Below are positions 8,279 through 16,863 of a stretch of DNA of 64,000 nucleotides, piece after piece. Under the pieces are notes generated by a model. The model had not been told where the DNA came from. It worked only from the letters and a program-made list of their open reading frames with translations, and did no database searches. Source of the DNA: Paenibacillus zeirhizosphaerae. Lineage in GTDB: Bacteria; Bacillota; Bacilli; Paenibacillales; Paenibacillaceae. The translations under genes were made by a program, and so were the position numbers. The stretch lies in NCBI RefSeq assembly GCF_030705605.1, contig NZ_JAPCKK010000011.1:124001-188000 (forward strand), given 5' to 3'. Each line of letters opens with the position of its first letter. Position 1 is the first letter of the stretch.

Positions 8279-8590
8279 GATATTTAATTAGAGAACTATT
8301 AATTAATTCACTTAAAGCTCCAAACAGATTTCCACCAACGCTTCTCGATATTAACACGATAATCTATAGAGCAAAGCTGCTATGTTTTTGAATTGTTTTG
8401 TCATTATCTAACACCTCACATGGTATATTATGCAAGTCGGCCGACCAACATATTTTATAATACTGATATTTAAAAAATAGAAATTAAGTATTTTTTTACA
8501 TAATAGCTGTTACATAATATTCGTGAATGATTAAAAATATCCTCTTAAAAGATTCCAATTGAGAATTTGTCAACCTTATCTATGAAACCC
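8279..8590. other. AT-rich intergenic stretch without a recognised gene
   Basis: Between the orphan gene and the group II intron remnant there is very AT-rich sequence with no convincing reading frame, ribosome site or hairpin. It may be decayed intron sequence or a transfer scar. Confidence 0.5.
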
Positions 8591-8747
8591 TACAGGAAAT
8601 GTCATACCTTTAGAGGAACTCATCGTTCCCATTGACCTCTCGCTGCCAAGAGGAATATGGATCCACCTTGCTCTTGGCTAACAGTAGGCGCTCGCCAGCC
8701 CCCGTTCGGGACTTTCACCCTAGAGATGACGCACTTGCTGGGCGAAC
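8591..8747 (-). mobile_element. Remnant of a group II intron 5' end (domain I)
   Basis: On the minus strand the segment starts GTTCGCCCAGC, then CTCTAGGGTGAAAGTCCCG, then a segment containing TGTTAGC and AAGAGCAAGG. This is the order of elements at the 5' end of bacterial group II introns (GTGCGCCC..., AGGGTGAAAGTCCC..., GTTAGC). The first base abuts the T tract of a terminator hairpin, which is the known insertion preference of class C introns. No reverse transcriptase frame or domain V was found, so only a dead 5' fragment remains. The inner boundary is approximate. Confidence 0.6.
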
Positions 8748-8778
8748 TAAAAAAAGCGGACACCATGTGAGTGTCCGC
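8748..8778 (-). terminator. Terminator of the alpha/beta hydrolase gene
   Basis: GCGGACAC pairs with GTGTCCGC (8756-8763 with 8771-8778) and is followed on the minus strand by seven T. It lies 40 bases past the hydrolase stop. Confidence 0.85.
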
Positions 8779-8818
8779 CAGAAGAGCAGTTGTTTAAAAC
8801 GATATGTCCGTCAGACCC

Positions 8819-9739
8819 TTACTTGGACTCGATGCGGCCCAGCGGGTTGGCGCTCTCTTCCAGAGCCGTGCGAACTGCCGCCCAACTCGAATCATCAAGT
8901 CCAAGCGCGTTGCGAAGATAAGCCCACGTGACACGCTGGATCAGGGCCACTCGTTCGGGGCTCTCGTCCGTCGTTTCCTTGACATCATAGCCGGAGATTC
9001 CACCAAGGATGTGCTCGGCCCCGAACAAAGTAAGCAGGTCCGTGCTGCCTGGGCTCAGGAAGTACGGGTCGGTGAACCAGTCCGGCCCCCGCGTGGACAG
9101 GTGGGACTGGTCATGGTCCCCCGCGACCACAAGGGTCGGCGTAGTCAGCTCCGCGAAGCTCGGATTCATAAACGGGAAGTGCTCGGCCGCGAACGGGGTC
9201 AGGTCATCCCCGCCCTTGCCAGTCGTGGCAAGCAGCACGCCCGCCTTGATCCGCGAGTCGGACAGGTCCTCTCCTGGTTTGCCGTGGGCATCGAGAACCC
9301 GCGCTCCCAGCAGCATACCCACCGTCTGGCCCCCGAAGGAGTGTCCGACTGCGGCAATGCGGCTGCGATCAAGGCGTCCGCTGAGGCCAGGAACAGAAGC
9401 CTCAATCAGATCGAGCTGATCAAGAATGTGCTTCATGTCCTCGACCCGAAAACGCCAGATCAATGGTGTACGCGGATCTTCCGGAGCAAGGCCCAGTCTT
9501 CTTGAGTCGAGATGGGTGGATTGAATGACCACGAAGCCGTGGGCAGCCCAGAAATCGACCAACGGGGCGTAGCCATCCAGCGACGAGCCAAAGCCGTGTG
9601 AGAAAACGATTATAGGCAATTCATTCCCAGTCACGGGCGCAGATACTCGTACTTGCAAATCTTCACCACGGCCCGGGGCGGGCAGCATGATCGGCTTCAC
9701 TGAGATGACTTGAGCAGGTGCATTAACTTTGATTTCCAT
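8819..9739 (-). CDS. Alpha/beta hydrolase (chlorophyllase/PAF-acetylhydrolase-like)
   Basis: A 306-residue serine hydrolase of unknown substrate. The oxyanion strand is followed by IIVFSHGFGSS, the nucleophile elbow is GHSFGG, the Asp is probably in VAGDHDQSH and the His in GAEHILGG. No signal peptide, so it acts in the cytoplasm. Codon use is much richer in G and C than the surrounding genes, and the same holds for the SDR next to it, which suggests both came together by transfer. The start follows a weak ribosome site (GAAAGGAAAG some bases ahead). Two TATGTTTCTA direct repeats upstream may be its control site. Confidence 0.85.
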   Translation of the reverse strand: MEIKVNAPAQVISVKPIMLPAPGRGEDLQVRVSAPVTGNELPIIVFSHGFGSSLDGYAPLVDFWAAHGFVVIQSTHLDSRRLGLAPEDPRTPLIWRFRVEDMKHILDQLDLIEASVPGLSGRLDRSRIAAVGHSFGGQTVGMLLGARVLDAHGKPGEDLSDSRIKAGVLLATTGKGGDDLTPFAAEHFPFMNPSFAELTTPTLVVAGDHDQSHLSTRGPDWFTDPYFLSPGSTDLLTLFGAEHILGGISGYDVKETTDESPERVALIQRVTWAYLRNALGLDDSSWAAVRTALEESANPLGRIESK

Positions 9740-9758
9740 TATATATCTTTCCTTTCCA

Positions 9759-9787
9759 TAGAAACATAATTTTTATATAGAAACATA
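9759..9787. repeat. Direct repeat upstream of the hydrolase gene
   Basis: TAGAAACATA occurs twice with 19-base period (9759-9768 and 9778-9787), about two helical turns, each followed by a T run. It sits 20-50 bases before the hydrolase start and may bind a regulator. Confidence 0.4.
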
Positions 9788-9916
9788 TTTTTTAGAGAGA
9801 TTGGCCCAACCGTTTCTGTGAAGAAGCGGTCAAGCAAGCTTCTAAGATCATCCGGCAAACACTTGCACTTCATTTCCTATCCTACGATTCCTTCGGATCA
9901 TGCGCGAGAGCCTGTA

Positions 9917-10678
9917 TCACCATGGAATTGGGCCGTTCTCACCCGAGAACGTGCCTGTCGGTCCGTCCGGGCCGAGGAGCGCGAGGCGCACGGGCTCGCG
10001 TGCAGCCTGTTGAACGGTGAGCGTGCCCGCGAAATTGTTGAGAGCCGTCGCAGCGAAGCCCGGGCTTACAGCGTTCACCTTGATGCCCGTCGACTCCAGT
10101 TCGATCGCCATGGCAAGTGTCATGGCGTTGAGCGCCGTTTTGGACGCAGGGTAGACGGGGCCGTAGATTGAGCGCCAAGGGAAGTCCGGGGCCGCGTTCA
10201 TCGTCAGCGAGCCAGCGCCGCTCGACACGTTGACGATGCGGGCTGCCGGGGCCTCACGCAGAAGCGGAAGCATCGCCTGGGTAACGGCAACGACGCCGAA
10301 CACGTTGGTCTCGAACACCGCACGCAATTCATCGAGGGACACGTTGCTCGGCAGGGTCGACTTAGCATACTCCTCGACGGACATGCCCGGCGGCCGCCGC
10401 GTATGCGAGATGGCTGCGTTGTTGACGAGCACATCAAGACGTCCAAACTCACTGCGGATACGCTCTGCGGCAGCGGCGATGGAGGCCTGATCCGTGACGT
10501 CGAGCTGGAGGGCGCGAGCATCCGCTCCGACGCTCTGCGCGGCCGTCTCTCCAAGCTCCAGGTTGCGCGACCCGACGAGCACGGTGAAGCCGTGCGCCGC
10601 AAGATCCTTCGCGATTTGAAGACCGATTCCTTTGTTGGCCCCGGTGACCAGGGCGACGGGTTTATCCTGAGAAGCCAT
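9917..10678 (-). CDS. Short-chain dehydrogenase/reductase, carbonyl-reductase type
   Basis: A 253-residue SDR with TGANKGIG cofactor motif, NNAA in place of NNAG, catalytic Ser in NVSSGAGS and a YPASK Tyr-Lys pair preceded by an insertion (PDFPWRSIYGPV). This layout resembles the plant and bacterial carbonyl reductase-like SDRs that take aldehydes or ketones. The ATG at 10678 follows AAAAAGGAG at ideal spacing, so the longer frame from 10726 is not used. It is GC-rich like the hydrolase and is divergent from a MarR regulator whose likely operators fill the shared promoter, so it is probably MarR-controlled. Confidence 0.9.
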   Translation of the reverse strand: MASQDKPVALVTGANKGIGLQIAKDLAAHGFTVLVGSRNLELGETAAQSVGADARALQLDVTDQASIAAAAERIRSEFGRLDVLVNNAAISHTRRPPGMSVEEYAKSTLPSNVSLDELRAVFETNVFGVVAVTQAMLPLLREAPAARIVNVSSGAGSLTMNAAPDFPWRSIYGPVYPASKTALNAMTLAMAIELESTGIKVNAVSPGFAATALNNFAGTLTVQQAAREPVRLALLGPDGPTGTFSGENGPIPW

Positions 10679-10730
10679 AGTCTGTCTCCTTTTTGTATCG
10701 ATTATGTGGCCGAATACGGCCTGCATTTAG

Positions 10731-10780
10731 TTGATGTATCAACCTGTATTCAGTGTAACATATTGAAGTTGATGTGTCAA
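10731..10780. promoter_or_regulatory. Paired MarR operator candidates
   Basis: TTGATGTATCAA (10731-10742) and TTGATGTGTCAA (10769-10780) are near-palindromic copies 38 bases apart in the divergent promoter between the SDR and the MarR gene. Two matching sites in such a gap are the usual operator layout for a self-regulating MarR protein. Confidence 0.6.
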
Positions 10781-10798
10781 CCGTGTTATGATGTTGCT

Positions 10799-11236
10799 AT
10801 GGATAACAACGAATTGAATGCAGAAGAAATGCGAATATGGTATATGTGGAAAAGCTCCTTTAAGAACATCTTTGGCCGTGTCGTAAAAGACATATTTGAG
10901 CACACAGGACTATCAGAGGGGGATTTCGGAGTATTAGACAGGTTAGTCCTTTTAGGAAATGGCAGCCTTCGCCAACAGGAATTGGCCGATTCGATGGATT
11001 GGGATAAGAGCCGATTATCACATCACCTCACACGGATGGAGAAACGCGGACTAGTGACGAGGAAACCGCTGGACACAGACCGCGGTGTTCAAGTCATCAT
11101 CACTTCCGCCGGACAATCAGCACGGGATGATGCACGTCCCGTAATGTCCAAGTCCATACGCAAACATTTTCTTGATCATCTTACCGATGAAGACATTGAG
11201 TTGATTATTAAACTGAGGGAAAGAACCAAATCTTGA
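10799..11236 (+). CDS. MarR family transcriptional regulator
   Basis: A 145-residue winged-helix protein. The helix-turn-helix is visible as LRQQELADSMDWDKSRLSHH, followed by the wing RMEKRGLVTRKPLDTDRGVQVIIT with the conserved Asp-Arg of MarR proteins. It is divergent from the SDR and shares a promoter carrying two matching palindromes, so it probably represses the SDR and itself until a small phenolic or electrophilic ligand binds. The ATG at 10799 is taken because the second operator lies just before it. No strong ribosome site is visible, and the mRNA may be nearly leaderless. Confidence 0.88.
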   Translation: MDNNELNAEEMRIWYMWKSSFKNIFGRVVKDIFEHTGLSEGDFGVLDRLVLLGNGSLRQQELADSMDWDKSRLSHHLTRMEKRGLVTRKPLDTDRGVQVIITSAGQSARDDARPVMSKSIRKHFLDHLTDEDIELIIKLRERTKS

Positions 11237-11237
11237 C

Positions 11238-11280
11238 CGCCTAAACGCGGTCTGGCTTCTGTGAATGTACGTCGGTACGT
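11238..11280 (+). repeat. Second copy of the CCGC-TAAAC-GCGG repeat segment
   Basis: Forty-odd bases directly after the MarR stop match 5193-5237 closely: CCGCCTAAACGCGGTCTG, then CTTCTG, then TACGTCGGTAC. The first part folds as a GACCGC/GCGGTC hairpin. Confidence 0.5.
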
Positions 11281-11288
11281 AAAAGAAC

Positions 11289-11328
11289 AAAAGCAGCTTT
11301 ATCCTCGGATGAGGATAAAGCTGCTTTT
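11289..11328. terminator. Bidirectional terminator between MarR and adenine deaminase
   Basis: A perfect 18-base stem (11289-11306 with 11311-11328) with a GGAT loop. It starts with AAAA and ends with TTTT, so it can stop transcription from both convergent genes. Confidence 0.9.
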
Positions 11329-11362
11329 CCTGTTTTATCGTATCCATTTCTCTGGTCCCATG

Positions 11363-13075
11363 TTATTTTTCCACCAGCAGGGGCACAATCCGGCCCCCAT
11401 TCACATCAATCAAGCCGTGATCCGTAATCTTGAGAGCCGGGCTGACGGGCAGGGAATGTGTGCTTATCGACATAATAGGGTTGTAATGTCGATAACCTAA
11501 CGAAAGCATCGCCGAGCGCAGCTCCTTGACCTGTACGGCAACCATATCCAGTGGCTCCTCCGTGAGGATGCCGCCGACAGGCAGGGCCAGGTGGGCCAGG
11601 ACCTTGCCATCGAGAACAACGCAGAAGCCGCCTTGTCCTGCAATCACGGTGTTGGCAGCCAGCACCATGTCCTGCGGATTATGCCCTACAACGAGCAGAT
11701 TATGATTATCGTGCGAATACGTTGTGGCGACCGCACCGCGCTTGATCGTATCTCCGCCGATTAAGCCGTAAGCGCGATTTCCGTTTTTGCCATACCGTTC
11801 AAAGGTAGCAATCAGACCATATTCCCCTTCTTCCCACTGCACCAAGCCGTCGCTCACCATCGCAGGCACGATCAGCTCCTCCGTAAAAGTGGAACCGTCC
11901 TTAACCATCATCACACGGCAGTCATGCATTCCCTCTTCCGCATTCGTATGAATTTGAAAGTCGGATTCCTCCAGCAGCGAGAGCTGCACACTGTGATAAA
12001 AATACTCTGGAAAGTTGCCTGATATCAGCTTGCTCTGGTGTGCTTCATACCGGTCAAACACCTTAATGCCGTTCTTGTACACCTGATCCGGTTCAAAGGT
12101 TTCCAAATCGGACAGCAGCACAAAGTCGGCAATTTTGCCGGGAGAGATGGTTCCCCGATCATGCATACGCATCCGGGCAGCGGGTGTAAAGGTCGCCGCA
12201 TAGATCGCATTTTCAGGCTTCATGCCCATCTCTACCGCCTTGCGCACAATATGATTGAGATGCCCGCGCTCTACAAAAGAATCGGGCATCACATCATCCG
12301 TCACAAAGCAGAAATGCTGGGCCACGTCTTCACGGATCAGATAATCCATGACCTCCGGGGTCATCGATTTTTCCTGAATTTCAATGAACATGCCTGCGGC
12401 TATGCGAGCCGTCATTCCTTCAATGCTCTGATGGGTATGATCGGACCCGATCCCGGCATAAATCAAACGATGCAAATCCAAATCGAGCAGCCTTGGGGTA
12501 TGCCCTTCAATGATCAGGTCCGGGTAATGCTCGCGGACATGGCTCAGAATCCGGTTGGTCTTGCTGTCCGGATCACGGATTACGTCCACATAGTTCATAA
12601 TTTCACCAAGGCAGATCATCTCTCCGGTCTGAAGAAGCGCATCAATTTCCGGAATATCGATTTCACCGCCGGACGTCTCCATCGGGGTTGCCGGCACAGA
12701 GCTTGGAATGGCATAGAACATATCCGCTGTACATTCCTTGCTTGCATCCATCATCCGTTGAATCCCTTCAATGCCGAACACATTGGCGATTTCATGGGGC
12801 TCCGGTACAATGGTTGTCACACCATTGCGGATCAGCCCATGCGAGAAGGCCGCCGGAGTAACCATCGAGCTCTCAATATGAAGATGAATATCAATCAGAC
12901 CGGGAATCATGTATCTGCCGCCGCCCTCGACAATCTCATCGGCATGGAACGTATCCAGCCCGCGGCTGCCGATGTACATGAATTGGCCGTTAAGCAGTGC
13001 TACATTTCCTAATTCAAACCGCTTGTAAAAGCTATTGTATACTTGCACTTGTAAAATCAGCTTATCTGCACGCAT
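11363..13075 (-). CDS. Adenine deaminase family amidohydrolase
   Basis: A 570-residue amidohydrolase of the AdeC/YerA type, which deaminates adenine to hypoxanthine with a metal centre. The HLHIESS motif near residue 75 supplies the first metal ligands, EPHEIANVFG follows, and EGHTPRL and the C-terminal domain with YSHDNHN fit the family. The ATG at 13075 sits behind GAAGGAG, and the longer frame from 13141 is not supported. It is the last gene of a six-gene operon with a nucleoside hydrolase and an ABC transporter, so adenine released from imported adenosine would be its natural substrate. The exact paralogue, AdeC or YerA, is not decided. Confidence 0.88.
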   Translation of the reverse strand: MRADKLILQVQVYNSFYKRFELGNVALLNGQFMYIGSRGLDTFHADEIVEGGGRYMIPGLIDIHLHIESSMVTPAAFSHGLIRNGVTTIVPEPHEIANVFGIEGIQRMMDASKECTADMFYAIPSSVPATPMETSGGEIDIPEIDALLQTGEMICLGEIMNYVDVIRDPDSKTNRILSHVREHYPDLIIEGHTPRLLDLDLHRLIYAGIGSDHTHQSIEGMTARIAAGMFIEIQEKSMTPEVMDYLIREDVAQHFCFVTDDVMPDSFVERGHLNHIVRKAVEMGMKPENAIYAATFTPAARMRMHDRGTISPGKIADFVLLSDLETFEPDQVYKNGIKVFDRYEAHQSKLISGNFPEYFYHSVQLSLLEESDFQIHTNAEEGMHDCRVMMVKDGSTFTEELIVPAMVSDGLVQWEEGEYGLIATFERYGKNGNRAYGLIGGDTIKRGAVATTYSHDNHNLLVVGHNPQDMVLAANTVIAGQGGFCVVLDGKVLAHLALPVGGILTEEPLDMVAVQVKELRSAMLSLGYRHYNPIMSISTHSLPVSPALKITDHGLIDVNGGRIVPLLVEK

Positions 13076-13162
13076 AAGGTTTCTCCTTCTCAGTTCGCTG
13101 TTCTTGCTGCTGCGTACCTTCGGCTGAAACCGGAGGCGCATACGCCGGACCGCTGTGATAGC

Positions 13163-14227
13163 TCATGACTGAACAAGCACCATTTTGTCTTTGGGAAAAT
13201 GCAGAACGACCCGCTGACCACTCCGGTAAGGCACATCCGTTTCCTGATTAGCGGTGAAGAGACCATACTCCGTCTCCACAACATATTGGTAGCTTCTCCC
13301 AAGATAGGTACTCACCTTAATGATGCCTGCAATGTCATTGGCTCCGCTCTCTCCTGTGCTCTCCCGGATGATGATATCATCGGGACGAATTGCGCCTGTC
13401 CGTGCGCCTTGCTGTGCCGTGCCGGGGTTGCGAGACAACAGGAAAGGCCTGCCCCCGGAAGTAAGCGAAAGTTGTCCGTCGTTCTCCACTGCGCTCTCAT
13501 CGAAAGACAGGAAGTTATTGAAGCCGATAAACCGGGCTACATATTCCGTTGACGGATATTTGAAGATTGCAGACGGAGCATCAAGCTGTTCAATGTTCCC
13601 CTTGTTCATAATGGCCACCTGGTCAGAAATCGAAAAGCACTCCTCCTGATCATGGGACACATAGACCGTAGTAATCCCCAGCTCCTGCTGAATACGGCGA
13701 ATCTCAACACGCATGTTCACCCGCAGATTGGCGTCCAGGTTGCTGAGCGGTTCATCAAACAGCAGCAGATCCGGCTCAATGACGAGCGCTCGCGCAATCG
13801 CAACCCGCTGCCGCTGGCCACCGGACAGTTCTCCGGGGAAACGCTTCTCGAAGTCGCCAAGGCTGACGATATCCAGCATGTTCATGACACGCCGCTTGAC
13901 TTCATCTTCCTTCACCTTGCGCAGCCGCAGTCCGAACGCCACATTGTCATACACGGACAAATGCGGAAACAGTGCATAGCTTTGAAACACAAAGCCAAAG
14001 TTGCGTTTGTTCACCGGAACACGGGTGTAGTCCTTTCCACCGAACAGGAACTTGCCTTCCTTGGCTTCGAGAAAGCCGGCGATCAGGCGCAATGTTGTTG
14101 TTTTGCCGCAACCGCTTGGGCCGAGCAGAGACAGCAGTTGTCCCTTTTCGAGCTGCAGATCAAAATCCTTTAAAATATACGTATTATTGTAGGCCACGGA
14201 TACGCGGTCTAATGTCAGAAGTGCCAT
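13163..14227 (-). CDS. ABC transporter ATP-binding protein, PotA-like
   Basis: A 354-residue importer ATPase. Walker A is GPSGCGKTT, the signature is LSGGQRQRVAIARAL, Walker B is LLLFDEPLSNLD, and the switch His lies in YVSHDQEE. A C-terminal TOBE-like regulatory domain follows (residues about 240-354). By family it belongs with spermidine/putrescine and Fe(III) transport ATPases (PotA/FbpC). The operon instead carries a nucleoside hydrolase and an adenine deaminase, so purine nucleosides are the better inferred cargo. It lies 15 bases after the second permease gene. Confidence 0.92.
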   Translation of the reverse strand: MALLTLDRVSVAYNNTYILKDFDLQLEKGQLLSLLGPSGCGKTTTLRLIAGFLEAKEGKFLFGGKDYTRVPVNKRNFGFVFQSYALFPHLSVYDNVAFGLRLRKVKEDEVKRRVMNMLDIVSLGDFEKRFPGELSGGQRQRVAIARALVIEPDLLLFDEPLSNLDANLRVNMRVEIRRIQQELGITTVYVSHDQEECFSISDQVAIMNKGNIEQLDAPSAIFKYPSTEYVARFIGFNNFLSFDESAVENDGQLSLTSGGRPFLLSRNPGTAQQGARTGAIRPDDIIIRESTGESGANDIAGIIKVSTYLGRSYQYVVETEYGLFTANQETDVPYRSGQRVVLHFPKDKMVLVQS

Positions 14228-14242
14228 AACCTGAAGCCCCCA

Positions 14243-15031
14243 TTACCTTTTAGTGAAATAAGACAAGCCCATGAGCCGCTCCAGCAAGAACATCAGCACC
14301 CCGGTCAAAATCATCAGCAGTACCGAGATAGCGGCGATCGTCGGATCAAAATAGTTCTCCACATACGTCAGCATCTGGATCGGAAGCGTACTGAAACCCG
14401 GACCGGTCATGAATACCGAGATGTCTACATTATTGAAAGACTCCAGAAAAGCAATCAGTACCGCCGCGATAATGCCTGAACGGATATTCGGCAGCACCAC
14501 CTGGAAGAAGGTTTGCAGCCGGCCTGCCCCCAGACTCATCGCCGCTTCTTCAACAGCAAAATCGAAATTCGATAAACTCGATGCGATAACACGGATTACA
14601 AACGGCAGCATAATCACCGTGTGTCCGATCAGAAGCCCTGCCATAACAGGAAGATGATAAACGACAATCAGATACCTCAGCAGCGTAAAACCGAGCACAA
14701 TGCCGGGAATCAGCACCGGAGACAGAAATAGCGCATTCAGCAACCCTTTGCCCCGGAATGAAAAGCGGCTCAGCGCATAAGCGGCCGGCACGCCCAGCAG
14801 CAAAGCCAGAATGTTGCCTGCCAGAGATACGATCATGGAAGTCCAGAAGGAGGACATGAACATATCTACCTCAAAAATATTCCGGTACCAGCGCAGCGAA
14901 AGACTCTCCGGCGGAAATTTCAGCACGGTTCCAGGTTCAAATGAAGTGGCGGAAATGATCAGAAGCGGGCCCAGCAAAAAGATGAAGACCAGCAGACTGA
15001 ACAAGCCCAGCCCGAAATGTTTCTCCCGCAT
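14243..15031 (-). CDS. ABC transporter permease, PotC-like
   Basis: A 262-residue inner-membrane permease with six predicted helices. The EAA loop is visible as EEAAMSLGAGRLQTFFQVVLPNI, which contacts the ATPase. It is the PotC-type partner of the permease before it. The ATG at 15031 is preferred over the GTG at 15037 because AAGGGG lies nine bases before it, and the upstream gene's stop codon is only six bases away. Part of the same putative nucleoside uptake operon. Confidence 0.9.
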   Translation of the reverse strand: MREKHFGLGLFSLLVFIFLLGPLLIISATSFEPGTVLKFPPESLSLRWYRNIFEVDMFMSSFWTSMIVSLAGNILALLLGVPAAYALSRFSFRGKGLLNALFLSPVLIPGIVLGFTLLRYLIVVYHLPVMAGLLIGHTVIMLPFVIRVIASSLSNFDFAVEEAAMSLGAGRLQTFFQVVLPNIRSGIIAAVLIAFLESFNNVDISVFMTGPGFSTLPIQMLTYVENYFDPTIAAISVLLMILTGVLMFLLERLMGLSYFTKR

Positions 15032-15037
15032 ATCCAC

Positions 15038-15859
15038 CTACCCCTTCGGATTGAGTTTGACCGCCGTTTTGTTCAACAGACCAACCACAATAAATGTAAT
15101 GACAATCATAATTGTTGCGATAACCGATGCAAGGAACCAGTCGTTCAGCGTCACCGCATTCTGGTACAGGAAGGTCGCAATGACCCGCTGCTTGCCTCCA
15201 AGCAGCGCGGGAGTCGTATATGCCGTCAGACTTCCCACGAACACCAGCACACAGCCGATAATCAGACCCGGCACCGCAAGCGGAAATACAATCCTGCGGA
15301 AAGCGCCAAAACGTGATGCGCCCAGGCTCTGTGCGGCCTTTACAAGATCATTGTCAATATTCTCAAGCACCCCAACCAGCGATATGATCATCAGCGGCAG
15401 AAACAGATGAACGAGGCCGATAATCATGGCGACAGGCGTATACAGAATTTCAAGCGGCTTATCCACGAGGCCGAGTCCTGTAAGTGTCTCATTCACCAAA
15501 CCCTTACGTCCAAGAATGACCATCCAGCTAAAGGAACGCACCACAGGGCTGGTCAGCAGCGGGAAGATGGCCAGGGCCAGCAGAATACCTTTGCTGCGCG
15601 GCGCTTTTTGCGAAATATAATAAGCGGTCGGAAAGCCGAGCAGCACACTCAGCAGCGTAGTCACAACGCTAACTTGCAGTGTGGTTAACAGTATTTTCAA
15701 GAAATAAGGGTCTTTAAAAAAGTACAGATAGCCTTCCAGAGTGAAGGAGCCCTCCTGAACAAAGGTCGATCCAATCGTCAGCACGATGGGAATGATCATA
15801 AATACCGTCAGGAAGAGCAGACCAGGCAGCAGCAGCCAGTACAGGTATGTTCTCTTCAT
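15038..15859 (-). CDS. ABC transporter permease, PotB-like
   Basis: A 273-residue permease with an N-terminal helix, a periplasmic-type loop (TFVQEGSFTLEGYLYFFKD) and the EAA loop VKAAQSLGASRFGAFRRIVFPL. It pairs with the PotC-like permease to form the translocation pore. The ATG at 15859 has AAGGAG six bases before it, so the frame from 15883 is not used. It follows the nucleoside hydrolase gene by 29 bases in the operon. Confidence 0.9.
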   Translation of the reverse strand: MKRTYLYWLLLPGLLFLTVFMIIPIVLTIGSTFVQEGSFTLEGYLYFFKDPYFLKILLTTLQVSVVTTLLSVLLGFPTAYYISQKAPRSKGILLALAIFPLLTSPVVRSFSWMVILGRKGLVNETLTGLGLVDKPLEILYTPVAMIIGLVHLFLPLMIISLVGVLENIDNDLVKAAQSLGASRFGAFRRIVFPLAVPGLIIGCVLVFVGSLTAYTTPALLGGKQRVIATFLYQNAVTLNDWFLASVIATIMIVITFIVVGLLNKTAVKLNPKG

Positions 15860-15888
15860 GTGCAACTCCTTGCGGCGGGTCAATTCTC

Positions 15889-16863
15889 TTAACCCAAAAA
15901 TGGTTTATGCTTCCCCTGACCGGCAGGGGACAGCGTCGTTTTGCCGACCTCCCTGACGAACAGATCCAGAAATGCTCTGCTATTCACCGCTTCGCACACC
16001 GCCATGTTCGACGGGTGGCCCAGTCTGTTCTGGACATCGCCGACCGTCTGTCCGTCACATAGACGGCTCGAGGTCTCTATGTCCACATACAGAGAGGAAG
16101 TCTGCACAAGGCTAGGCTCTATAGCAACACCCACGGCGAGCGGGTCATGCAGCGCGCATGCCCGCACGCCGTAGCGCGCTTCATACCTTCTCGTATAATC
16201 AGCGGTGCTCTCCTGAACAAAAGCACGTAACTGAGGGTCAGCCATCTGCGCCACGTCTTCGGCCGTAAGAAGAGCCTTGCGCGTAACATCCAGCCCAACC
16301 TGGGTCAATCTGCCAAACCCGGCATGAAACACAATGCGGGCGGCTTCAGGATCAGCATACATATTGTACTCGGCTACAGGCGTCACATTCCCAGGGCCGT
16401 GAATCACCCCACCCATAAAAATAACTTCTTTGACATAGCGGGGAAGCTCAGGACACTTCAATAAAGCGTGTGCCAGATTGGTCAACGGACCGGTACAGAT
16501 CAGTGTAAGCTCGCCCGGATGCTGTTTCGCAAGGTTAATCATGATGTCAGGTGCAAATCCGGCGGAAGGTGCGGTACGCGCCTCTGCATTTTTCAATGCT
16601 CCTCCCATACCATCCTCACCATGAATCCGTTTTTCGTCATAATGCTTCCGGACCAAGGGCGCGTCTGCGCCCTTGTACACTCGAATATCCGGATACTCCA
16701 AAAGATCCATGATTTTGCATGTATTCAAGGTTGCTTGCTCCAGCGATACGTTGCCGCATACCGTTGTAATAGCCTGAATATTCAGACGCCCGCTCTTCAC
16801 AGCGAGCACTATGCCTAATGCATCATCAATACCCGTGTCTACATCCAGGATCACTTTTTTCAT
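15889..16863 (-). CDS. Inosine-uridine preferring nucleoside hydrolase (operon copy)
   Basis: A 324-residue IunH-fold enzyme that splits a nucleoside into base and ribose. The calcium-binding N-terminal motif is DVDTGIDDA, and GEDGMGG, MGGVIHGPGNVTPVAEYNMYADPEAA and the LHDPLAV segment are the conserved family blocks that bind ribose. The start overlaps the stop of the binding-protein gene (TAATG), so the two are coupled. Its place inside an ABC uptake operon, ahead of adenine deaminase, points to cytoplasmic cleavage of imported nucleosides. Confidence 0.93.
   Translation of the reverse strand: MKKVILDVDTGIDDALGIVLAVKSGRLNIQAITTVCGNVSLEQATLNTCKIMDLLEYPDIRVYKGADAPLVRKHYDEKRIHGEDGMGGALKNAEARTAPSAGFAPDIMINLAKQHPGELTLICTGPLTNLAHALLKCPELPRYVKEVIFMGGVIHGPGNVTPVAEYNMYADPEAARIVFHAGFGRLTQVGLDVTRKALLTAEDVAQMADPQLRAFVQESTADYTRRYEARYGVRACALHDPLAVGVAIEPSLVQTSSLYVDIETSSRLCDGQTVGDVQNRLGHPSNMAVCEAVNSRAFLDLFVREVGKTTLSPAGQGKHKPFLG

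Noticed and set aside
9741..9876. 44-codon frame on the minus strand ending TAATG at the hydrolase start
   Set aside because: It has no clear ribosome site, and the region carries direct repeats that look like control sites. The overlap is probably chance.
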